A program made the translations under genes and the position numbers. Positions 23,717-30,184 of a DNA stretch of 40,708 nt are shown here, piece after piece; within the stretch, counting starts at the first letter, position 1, and every line of letters starts with the position of its first letter. The notes under the pieces were generated by a model. The model did no database searches. It saw only the letters and a program-made list of their open reading frames with translations, and was not told the origin of the DNA. Origin of the DNA: an uncultured beta proteobacterium (GTDB taxonomy: Bacteria > Pseudomonadota > Gammaproteobacteria > Burkholderiales > Burkholderiaceae_C); contig CAIJPE010000083.1 of NCBI GenBank assembly GCA_903822435.1, positions 1 through 40,708 on the forward strand, read 5' to 3'.

Positions 23717-23948
23717 TCTTGATGGCTTCCACGGCCTTGAACCAGGTGTCGCTGGCCTTCAGCTGCCACTGCGCGATCTGCCTTTCGGCCTCGTCCTTGG
23801 CGATGCCGTAGCGCTCCTGGATGACGCCGGCGAGCTGGTCTCGGCGGCCTGCCACCACGTGCAGGTCGTCATCGGTCAGCTTGCCCCATTGTTCCTTGGC
23901 CTTGCCGACGGACTCTTTCCAATTGCCTTGGATGCGATCCCAGTTCAT
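23709..23948 (-). CDS. csbD: CsbD-family stress protein
   Basis: A 79-residue acidic and basic helical protein that fits the CsbD family in length and wording: MNWDRIQGNWKE at the start, then GKAKEQWGKLTDDDL and an AGRRDQLAGVIQERYG block. CsbD proteins are small stress-response proteins of unknown mechanism induced by general stress regulators. The start at 23948 has GAGG upstream. It follows the bacterioferritin-like gene on the same strand with 83 bases between, which include a 7-bp inverted repeat. Joint regulation with the ferritin gene is likely. Confidence 0.93.
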   Translation of the reverse strand: MNWDRIQGNWKESVGKAKEQWGKLTDDDLHVVAGRRDQLAGVIQERYGIAKDEAERQIAQWQLKASDTWFKAVEAIKKA

Positions 23949-23974
23949 GGGTGACCTCGATGTGGATGGATGGA

Positions 23975-23998
23975 CTCGAACGTGTGCGGTGGTTCGAG
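23975..23998 (-). promoter_or_regulatory. 7-bp inverted repeat between the bacterioferritin-like and csbD genes
   Basis: CTCGAAC at 23975-23981 and GTTCGAG at 23992-23998 enclose a ten-base loop, 26 bases upstream of the csbD start and 33 bases downstream of the ferritin-like stop. It may end the upstream transcript, lower readthrough into csbD, or bind a regulator. Confidence 0.4.
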
Positions 23999-24031
23999 GC
24001 TCCGGACCCCGGACGGGTTCCCGGTGATTCG

Positions 24032-24541
24032 TTACTCGGTGATCCAGCTCTGCAACTCTTCGGCGTGCTGCTGCTCGACGGCCAGGATGTCTTCGATCAG
24101 GCGGCGCGTGCTGGGGTCCCGGTCGCCCACGTGCCGGATGAGCTGCGTGTAGTTCTCGATCGCGTTCTGCTCGGCGACGAGATTGGCCTGGATCATGGCC
24201 TTCAGGCCTGATGCGTCGTCGTAGGCCGCGTGGCTGCGCTGGCTCAGCGAGTCGGGCTTGAAGTCGGGCTGGCCGCCGAGCTGCACGATGCGCTTGGCCA
24301 GGCGGTCGGCGTGCCCGGCTTCTTCCTGCGAGTGCACCAGGAATTCATCGGCGATCTTCGCCGAGGCCAGGCCGTGGGCCGTGTAGTGGTGGCGGCGGTA
24401 ACGCAGCATGCACACGAGCTCGGTGGCCAGTGAATCATTGAGCTGCTTGATGACGCCTTGCGTCCAGCTGGCATCGGTGCCGCTGGCGGCGTCGGCGGGC
24501 GCAGTACCCTTGGCGTGGTTGAGAGCGTTCTGTTGTGCCAT
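24032..24541 (-). CDS. Bacterioferritin-like di-iron protein
   Basis: A 169-residue four-helix protein of the ferritin/bacterioferritin superfamily. Likely ferroxidase ligands are E41, E74 and H77 (SQEEAGH), E124 (AEQNAIENY), E156 and H159 (EQQHAEEL), a complete di-iron pattern. The helix-2 methionine that binds haem in Bfr is not obvious (LVCMLRYRRHHY), so haem binding is doubtful. A flexible leader of about 25 residues precedes the bundle, and some relatives are described as Dps- or bacterioferritin-like stress proteins. ATG 24541 has AGGAG seven bases upstream, and a strong GC hairpin lies in the leader. Its role would be iron storage or peroxide protection in the cytoplasm. Confidence 0.88.
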   Translation of the reverse strand: MAQQNALNHAKGTAPADAASGTDASWTQGVIKQLNDSLATELVCMLRYRRHHYTAHGLASAKIADEFLVHSQEEAGHADRLAKRIVQLGGQPDFKPDSLSQRSHAAYDDASGLKAMIQANLVAEQNAIENYTQLIRHVGDRDPSTRRLIEDILAVEQQHAEELQSWITE

Positions 24542-24572
24542 GTCGGCTCCTGGTCGGATGTGGGGGGACAGT

Positions 24573-24594
24573 GCGCGGCGAAGGTTCGCCGCGC
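24573..24594 (-). promoter_or_regulatory. Strong GC hairpin in the leader of the bacterioferritin-like gene
   Basis: GCGCGGCG at 24573-24580 and CGCCGCGC at 24587-24594 form a perfect stem, and the loop AAGGTT can add two further pairs. It lies 32 bases upstream of the start codon, so it is either in the 5' untranslated RNA or overlaps the promoter. No T-run follows on either strand, so a terminator is unlikely. Confidence 0.5.
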
Positions 24595-24797
24595 CCGGGT
24601 GGATCCGAGTCTAGGAAGCCCGCCTGAGGCCTTCCATCGGAGACCGACCCAGTGCCTTGTAGGACCGCGACCCGATGCGCGGCTATGTGTAGCAGCGCAC
24701 CGACTCGCCGGGTGTCCGTGGCCCAACCTGATGAGCCAGGGCTCGTTTTGCACGTCTTGACAGGCCGTGCGCGGGCCAGCCGCAAACCCTTTCATCA

Positions 24798-25214
24798 ATG
24801 GATATCCCTATGCCCACTCTTGCCGCCACTCGCCGCCCATTGGACGGCACCTTCCACCTCCTGGCCACGGGCACGCTCCTGGCCGTCGCCCTGTGGCTGT
24901 CGGGTTGCGCAAGCACCCCGCCGCCCACGGCCCAGCTGGCCGTCGCCACCTCGGCCATTGCCCATGCGGCCGCTGCCGGCGCTGCCGACACGGCACCCGT
25001 CGAGATGGGCATGGCGCGCGAGAAGCTCGGCCGCGCCAACGCCGCCCTGGCAGCCAAGGACAACGACACCGCGCTGGCCATGGCGCAGCAGGCCGCGCTG
25101 GACGCGCAACTGGCCGAGGCCAGGGGCGAGGCCGCCCGCTCGCGCAAGGCCGCCGATGCCCTGGGCGAAGCCGGCCGCGCGTTGCGCGAAGAAATGTCCC
25201 GCAAGGCCCCCTGA
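24798..25214 (+). CDS. Lipoprotein, DUF4398-like
   Basis: A 138-residue protein with a lipoprotein signal; the lipobox LSGC puts the lipidated cysteine at C37. The mature part is alanine-rich and helical with GMAREKLGRANAALAAKDNDTALAMAQQAALDAQLAEAR, the pattern of the DUF4398 family. ATG 24798 gives a long n-region; ATG 24810 is the alternative start. It is followed 24 bases later by an OmpA-domain lipoprotein with a similar helical N-terminal half, so the two probably act together in the envelope. Function is not established for the family. Confidence 0.85.
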   Translation: MDIPMPTLAATRRPLDGTFHLLATGTLLAVALWLSGCASTPPPTAQLAVATSAIAHAAAAGAADTAPVEMGMAREKLGRANAALAAKDNDTALAMAQQAALDAQLAEARGEAARSRKAADALGEAGRALREEMSRKAP

Positions 25215-25238
25215 TTCCACGAAAGAACGAGACACACC

Positions 25239-26171
25239 ATGAACACTTCCCATTTCCTGACCCTGAGCCTGGTGGCCGCGGCGGCCCTCGCCGGTTGTGC
25301 CGGCACGCCGCCGCGCAACGCGGCGCTCGACGACGCCACCACCGCCTACCGTAGCGCGCAGGCCGACCCCCGCACGACCGAACTCGCGGCCGTTGAACTC
25401 AAGCAGGCCGGCGACGCCCTGGCCCTGGCCGATGCGGCGTCGATGCGAGGCGACGACAAGGCCAAGGTCGACCAACTGGCCTACCTGGCCCGCCAACGCA
25501 CAGCCCTGGCCCAGGCGGTGACCGATCGCAAGGTGTCCGACAAGGCCGTGGCCCAGGCCGGCGCGGACAGCGACAGGCTGCGCCTGGCCGCCCGCACGCG
25601 CGAGGCCGATGCCGCCCAGCAAGGCGCCGCCGTGGCCCAGCGTGACAAGGAGATGGCCCAACGCCAGGCGAGCATGGCGCAGCAGCAGTCGCAGAACGCC
25701 CAGCAGGTGGCGGTGGTCTCGCAGATCCAGGCCGGTGAAGCCGAGAACCGCAGCCGTGCGCTGGAGGCCCAGTTGCGCGATCTCAATGCCCGGAAGACCG
25801 ACCGCGGCATGGTCATCACGCTGGGCGACGTGCTGTTCGACACCGACCGCGCCGACCTGAAGGCCGGCGCCACGCGCAACGTTGAAAAGCTGGCGGGCTT
25901 CCTCAAGCAATATCCGCAGCGCAAGGCCGTGATCGAGGGCTACACCGACAGCACAGGCTCGGCCGACCACAACCAGGCCTTGTCCAGCCGCCGCGCCGAC
26001 GCCGTGCGTGCGGCCATCGTGGGCATGGGAGTGGGTGCGGATCGGCTCAATACCCAGGGCTTCGGTGAGACGCATCCGGTGGCCGGCAACGACAGCGCCA
26101 GCGGCCGGCAGCAGAACCGCCGGGTGGAGATCACCCTCTCCGACGAGTCGGGTGTGATCGCCCCGCGCTAG
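25239..26171 (+). CDS. OmpA-domain lipoprotein with DUF4398-like helical region
   Basis: A 310-residue protein. The lipobox LAGC places the lipidated cysteine at C20. Residues about 25-180 are a DUF4398-like and coiled-coil segment rich in Ala, Gln and Arg. The C-terminal 130 residues form an OmpA-type peptidoglycan-binding domain with LGDVLFDTDRADLK, EGYTDSTGSADHNQALSSRRADAVR and the end NRRVEITLS. It would tether the outer membrane to peptidoglycan from the periplasmic side. It follows the small lipoprotein in one operon. The two share the helical module, so the pair may have arisen by duplication and domain gain. Confidence 0.93.
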   Translation: MNTSHFLTLSLVAAAALAGCAGTPPRNAALDDATTAYRSAQADPRTTELAAVELKQAGDALALADAASMRGDDKAKVDQLAYLARQRTALAQAVTDRKVSDKAVAQAGADSDRLRLAARTREADAAQQGAAVAQRDKEMAQRQASMAQQQSQNAQQVAVVSQIQAGEAENRSRALEAQLRDLNARKTDRGMVITLGDVLFDTDRADLKAGATRNVEKLAGFLKQYPQRKAVIEGYTDSTGSADHNQALSSRRADAVRAAIVGMGVGADRLNTQGFGETHPVAGNDSASGRQQNRRVEITLSDESGVIAPR

Positions 26172-26194
26172 GCGCCAGCAGGGCTGCGCCCTCA

Positions 26195-26239
26195 GAATCG
26201 GTTCCGGCCTGATCCCGTGGCCGGAAGGAAAACCGATTC
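26195..26239 (+). promoter_or_regulatory. Hairpin with the ribosome binding site in a bulge, next to the glutathione transferase start
   Basis: GAATCGGTT (26195-26203) pairs with AACCGATTC (26231-26239), and CCGGCC (26204-26209) pairs with GGCCGG (26219-26224) across a nine-base loop. The unpaired six bases AAGGAA at 26225-26230 are the Shine-Dalgarno sequence, and the ATG begins at 26240 directly after the stem. Folding would present or hide the ribosome binding site, so this may be a translational control element such as a thermometer or ligand switch. Confidence 0.6.
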
Positions 26240-26929
26240 ATGATCAAGTTCTACTACAACATGGCGCCCAACCCGATGAAGGTAGCGCTGTTCCTCGAAG
26301 AGACCGGCCTGCCTTACGAGGCGGTGCCGGTGGACACGCGCAAGGGAGAGCAGCACCTGCCGACCTACACCGCCATCAACCCCAACGCCAAGTGCCCGGC
26401 GCTGGTCGATGGCGATGCGGTGGTCTTCGACAGCAACGCCGTCCTGCTCTACCTGGCCGAGAAGACAGGCCAGTTCCTGCCGCCCGACACCCCGGCAGCC
26501 CGCGCCGAAATGCTGTCCTGGCTGATGTTCGTCGCCAGCGGCATCGGGCCCTATTCGGGCCAGAGCGTGCACTTTCGCCACTTCGCGCCCGAGCCCAAGG
26601 CCTATGCCTTGAATCGCTACGACTTCGAGGCCTGGCGCCATTGGCGCCTGATCGACGAGCGCCTGGCCACCCGCCCCTACATGTTGGGCGATACCTACAC
26701 GGTGGTGGACATCGCGCTGTGGGGCTGGGCACGCATGGTGCCTTTCGTGCTGGGCAGCCCCGAGGCCTGGGCCCAGTTGCCCAACCTCAAGCGCTGGCTG
26801 GACCTGGTCAATCAGCGCCCCGCCACCCAGCGGGCCGAGGCGCTCAAGCAGCGCCACGCTTTCAAGGCCGAGATGGACGACTCGGCCCGCCAGGCACTGT
26901 TCCCGCAGAACGCCAGGCTCGCGGGCTGA
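26240..26929 (+). CDS. Glutathione S-transferase family protein
   Basis: A 229-residue protein with the two-domain GST architecture. The thioredoxin-like N-terminal half has FYYNMAPNPMKVALFLEETGLPYE, the cis-proline segment NAKCPALVD and the glutathione-binding motif FDSNAVLLYLAEK; the C-terminal half is all helical with DTYTVVDIALWGWARM. The pattern is close to the Nu-class / YfcG-like group. It probably conjugates or reduces with glutathione in the cytoplasm. The start at ATG 26240 is fixed by AAGGAA and the adjoining hairpin. It converges with the TonB receptor gene, with a hairpin over both stop codons. Confidence 0.93.
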   Translation: MIKFYYNMAPNPMKVALFLEETGLPYEAVPVDTRKGEQHLPTYTAINPNAKCPALVDGDAVVFDSNAVLLYLAEKTGQFLPPDTPAARAEMLSWLMFVASGIGPYSGQSVHFRHFAPEPKAYALNRYDFEAWRHWRLIDERLATRPYMLGDTYTVVDIALWGWARMVPFVLGSPEAWAQLPNLKRWLDLVNQRPATQRAEALKQRHAFKAEMDDSARQALFPQNARLAG

Positions 26930-26961
26930 GCCGGGCGTCCTGAGTTGCGGGGCCCGCTCAG
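26926..26961. terminator. Bidirectional hairpin between the glutathione transferase and the TonB receptor genes
   Basis: CTGAGCCGGGC (26926-26936) pairs with GCCCGCTCAG (26952-26961) with one bulged base. Both stop codons lie in the arms (TGA of the transferase, TCA for the receptor). No T-run is present, so the stem alone would have to act. Confidence 0.55.
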
Positions 26962-29801
26962 TTGAAGCGGTAGCTCACGCTGCCGTAGACGAAGCGGCCC
27001 CGCACGTCCGCATACGAACTGTCGTACCCGCCCAGGAAGTTCGAAGTGTTGTTGGTGTAAGGCGGGTTGGTGTCGATCAGGTTCTTCAGGCCCAGTGTCA
27101 GCTTGAGGTTCTTGAAGCCGCTGTAGCTGCCCTGCGCGTCGAAGGTCTGGTACTCCGCCACCATGCGCGGCGTGCTGCCGGCCGGCGCGAAGTTGCCCAG
27201 CACGTCGACATAGGCCTTCTGGAAGTTCTGCGTCAGCGTGCCCGACCACGGACCCGTCTCGTACGTGATGTTGGCCACGTGCTTCCAGCGCAGCACCACG
27301 CCGCCGCCGCTGGCGGTGAGGGCCTGGTCCAGGTAGCTGCTGTAGCTGCCATCCGGGCCCTGCACGTCGTACTTGCCCAGGTAGGTGCCGTTCAGGCTGG
27401 TGATCAGCTTGTCGCCGCCGGCCAGCCTTTGCGTCCACTTCAGGTCCACGTCCATGCCTTCCACCTTCGTCTTGAAGAGGTTGGCGTTGGTCTGCAGGAT
27501 GGCCGTGATCGGACCCACGCCCGAGGCGTTGCCGTCGGCCGGACCGCGCACGATGAAGCCCGAGTACTGGTTCGCTCTGGCGGCATTGGCCAGGAAGTAC
27601 GTGTAACTCAGGCCACCCGGCACGATGGCGTCCTTCAGCACGATGCGGAAGGCGTCCAGGCCGATGGAGAAGTCCTTGAAGGGCTCGAACACGAGGCCGA
27701 AGGTGTAGGACTCCGACTTCTCGGGCTTGAGTTGCGGATTGCCGCCCGTGACCGTGGTGAACTGGAAGTTGCAATCGGTGGGCGAGCCGGTGGCCAGGTC
27801 GGGGCATCGGATCGGGTCGCGCGTGCCGTTGGCCGTGACGCTGCTGCCCTGCGGCGTGTACAGGTCGGTCAGCGAAGGCGCGCGGAAGCCGGTGCCCGCC
27901 GAGGCGCGCAACAGCACGTTGTCCGCCGGCTGCCAGCGCACGGAGGCCTTTGGGTTGGTGGTCGATCCTACCGTCTGGTACTTGTCGAAGCGCACGGCCA
28001 CGTCCGCATCGAGCTTGGGCAGGATGGGGATGCTCAGCTCGGCAAAGGCCGAAGCCACCTTGCGTTGCGCAGTGATCGGGAAGGTGCTGCCGCCGATGCC
28101 CACCACGTCACCCTGCTGCAGGGCCAGCGACGGCGTGTAGGCGAACTTTTCGCGCCGGAACTCGGCGCCCAGGGCAGCTTGCGCCATGCCGGCCGGCAGG
28201 GCAAACAGGTCGCGCGAAGCGCGGATGTCCACGCCGATCTGCGAGGTCTTGCTGTTGAAGCTCTCGCCGTAGAACTCGGCCGCGCGCACGGCGTCCAGGG
28301 CGGCCGGGTCGGTGGTCGGGCCGAAGGGGTTGATGATGCCGCTGTTGAAGATCGGCAGCGACTTGGAGTACTGGGCGTAGCCGCTGAGCAGGGTCTCCTT
28401 GACCTTGCTCTCGGTGTAGAGGATGGCGGTGTCGAAGTCCCAGTTGGCGAAGAGCCCCTTGGCGCCCAGGGCCACGCGGGTGTTGTCCGCCGTGTCCAGG
28501 GTCTGCCGCGGGCCGTCGGCCAGGTCGCGGTAGCTCAGGCCCAGCGGCAGTCCGGTGAAGCCGTTGGCATTGGCCCAGGCCGTGGGGTAGTACGGGCTGG
28601 TGGTGGGCAGCAGGAAGATGCCCGGCGTGTTGGTGCCGAAGGTCCTGCTCAGCGGCGTGGTGTTCAGCGTGGGGTAGTTGGTCGCCAGCAGGTTCTTGAA
28701 GACCGGGTTGTACGGGTTGTTCGCGGCCAGCGAGTTGCCGTAGGAGGACAGCGGCACCGGCTGCGTGGTGGTGGTCGTCTTCGTCTGGCCGAAGCCGGTT
28801 TCCAGGTAGCCCTCGATGTCGGTGGCCAGGCGAAGCTTGCCGTTGAGCAGCAGGTTGGCTTTCTCCGACTTGGGCTGGATGGACACGAAAGGGCTGTTGT
28901 CGAAGCGACAGGTCGTGGGCCGGAATGGCGACACCTGCGAGACAGGGCCGCAGTCCGACAGGGAAATGGTCTTCAGTGCGCCCGTGCCGTAGACGAATAC
29001 GTTGGCCGGAAAGGTGATCGTCGAGAGAACCTCGTTCTTCTCGTTCACATTGATGCGCCGGGCGTAGTCGCGGTCGGCGCCGAAGATGGGGTCCGTCTTC
29101 TGCGCGTCGACACCGGCCATGATGTTGAAGCCCTGGTCGGCCATCTTGCCCAGCCCGCCGAAGACCGACGCCTTCATCTCCTTGCCGTTGCCGCCTCTCC
29201 AGGGCTGCCCGTAACCGGCCGTCGCCTCGACGCCCGTGAAGTCCTTGACCAGGATGAAGTTGACCACCCCGGCGATGGCATCGCTGCCGTAGATCGCCGA
29301 GGCGCCGTCCTTCAGGATTTCCACGCGTTCGATGGCCGACAACGGGATGTTGTTGATGTCGACCGATGAGCCTGCCGCACCCGACGAACCGCCCCCGTAG
29401 ACCGACATGCGGCGGCCGTTGACCAGCACCAGCGTGCGGGCACCCGTGAGGCCGCGCAAGGAAATGGTGGCGATGTTGCCGCCCGTGTAGCCGCTGCCGC
29501 CGGCGTTCGAGTTCAGGGCGCCGCTGCTGCTCAGGGCGCTGATGGTCTTGATGAGGTCCTCGGTGGAACTCACGCCGGTGCGTGCGATGTCTTCGCGCTT
29601 CAGGATCTGCACCGGCAAGGACGTTTCGGCGTCGATTCGCTTGATCGACGAACCGGTGACTTCGACCCGCTGCAGCTTGTCGTCGGGCGCGGACCCGCCG
29701 GTGGTCTGCGCGAACACAGGGCCGGCCAGGACCAGGGACGCTGCGGCCGTTCGGCCGTAGGCCCGCGCCAGGCTTTTGATCAGAGGATGGAGTGCTGGCA
29801 C
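26958..29801 (-). CDS. TonB-dependent outer-membrane receptor
   Basis: A 947-residue receptor, complete. A signal peptide ends near PVFAQ. The plug domain follows: VEVTGSSIKRIDAETSLPVQ, the LSLRGL-like segment SLRGLTGARTLVLVNGRRM, and RVEILKDGASAIYGSDAIAGVVNFIL. The barrel ends in YGSVSYRFN with the terminal aromatic residue typical of outer-membrane proteins. It draws energy from TonB-ExbBD to import large or scarce substrates. The GSSI-KRID N-terminus and the internal GTRD-P sequences resemble receptors of the general CirA/Oar type rather than a clear siderophore class, and there is no neighbouring sigma/anti-sigma pair. The start is GTG 29801, with AAAGG upstream. Confidence 0.95.
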   Translation of the reverse strand: MPALHPLIKSLARAYGRTAAASLVLAGPVFAQTTGGSAPDDKLQRVEVTGSSIKRIDAETSLPVQILKREDIARTGVSSTEDLIKTISALSSSGALNSNAGGSGYTGGNIATISLRGLTGARTLVLVNGRRMSVYGGGSSGAAGSSVDINNIPLSAIERVEILKDGASAIYGSDAIAGVVNFILVKDFTGVEATAGYGQPWRGGNGKEMKASVFGGLGKMADQGFNIMAGVDAQKTDPIFGADRDYARRINVNEKNEVLSTITFPANVFVYGTGALKTISLSDCGPVSQVSPFRPTTCRFDNSPFVSIQPKSEKANLLLNGKLRLATDIEGYLETGFGQTKTTTTTQPVPLSSYGNSLAANNPYNPVFKNLLATNYPTLNTTPLSRTFGTNTPGIFLLPTTSPYYPTAWANANGFTGLPLGLSYRDLADGPRQTLDTADNTRVALGAKGLFANWDFDTAILYTESKVKETLLSGYAQYSKSLPIFNSGIINPFGPTTDPAALDAVRAAEFYGESFNSKTSQIGVDIRASRDLFALPAGMAQAALGAEFRREKFAYTPSLALQQGDVVGIGGSTFPITAQRKVASAFAELSIPILPKLDADVAVRFDKYQTVGSTTNPKASVRWQPADNVLLRASAGTGFRAPSLTDLYTPQGSSVTANGTRDPIRCPDLATGSPTDCNFQFTTVTGGNPQLKPEKSESYTFGLVFEPFKDFSIGLDAFRIVLKDAIVPGGLSYTYFLANAARANQYSGFIVRGPADGNASGVGPITAILQTNANLFKTKVEGMDVDLKWTQRLAGGDKLITSLNGTYLGKYDVQGPDGSYSSYLDQALTASGGGVVLRWKHVANITYETGPWSGTLTQNFQKAYVDVLGNFAPAGSTPRMVAEYQTFDAQGSYSGFKNLKLTLGLKNLIDTNPPYTNNTSNFLGGYDSSYADVRGRFVYGSVSYRFN

Positions 29802-30184
29802 GTTGGTTGCCTTTGGGTTCGATTGGGTGGACGGCTTGTAAAGCTTGAACGCAAAACTTCGCCGACGTTAATACGGACCAAAAGACCCTTCTTTCAACAC
29901 AATTTTGTCCAGAAACGGGGGCGGCTGGGCACGGTCGCGCACTCGTTCAAAGGCGGGCGCGCGACGACGAGCCGGCGTGAGGTGCCCCGCATTGGGCTTA
30001 TTTGGTTTTTGCCGGGTCGTGGCTTTTGGGCCGGTCTGGGCCAGGCTGGCAACGGGGCCCGGGGAGGTCAGAGCAAGCTTCGAGCCGCCGGTGCGGGGCG
30101 GTGACAGTTTCCTCGGAAAGCTTGTCGATGCGCCCTGGCGGAACGGGGCCTCAGCGCGGTGCGCGCCGGGCCATTCGCCCCTTC
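29802..30184. other. 383-base intergenic region between the glucan synthase and TonB receptor genes
   Basis: Both flanking genes are on the minus strand. The left third holds the receptor promoter at 29868-29897 in a distinctly AT-rich patch. The remainder, about 29900-30184, is GC-rich with two AAGCTT sites and short weak dyads. I see no gene and no clear intrinsic terminator for the glucan synthase gene. Confidence 0.5.
29868..29897 (-). promoter_or_regulatory. Putative sigma-70 promoter of the TonB receptor gene
   Basis: On the minus strand TTGAAA (29892-29897) is separated by 18 bases from TATTAA (29868-29873). The region is AT-rich in an otherwise GC-rich window. The -10 box lies about 67 bases upstream of the GTG start. 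Confidence 0.6.

Noticed and set aside
24757..24762. A perfect TTGACA as -35 box for the lipoprotein operon
   Set aside because: No -10-like hexamer is found 16-19 bases downstream, so I do not call a promoter.
27279..29369. A 696-residue open frame opposite the TonB receptor
   Set aside because: Shadow of the receptor gene; the receptor has a signal peptide, plug and barrel, the opposite frame has nothing.
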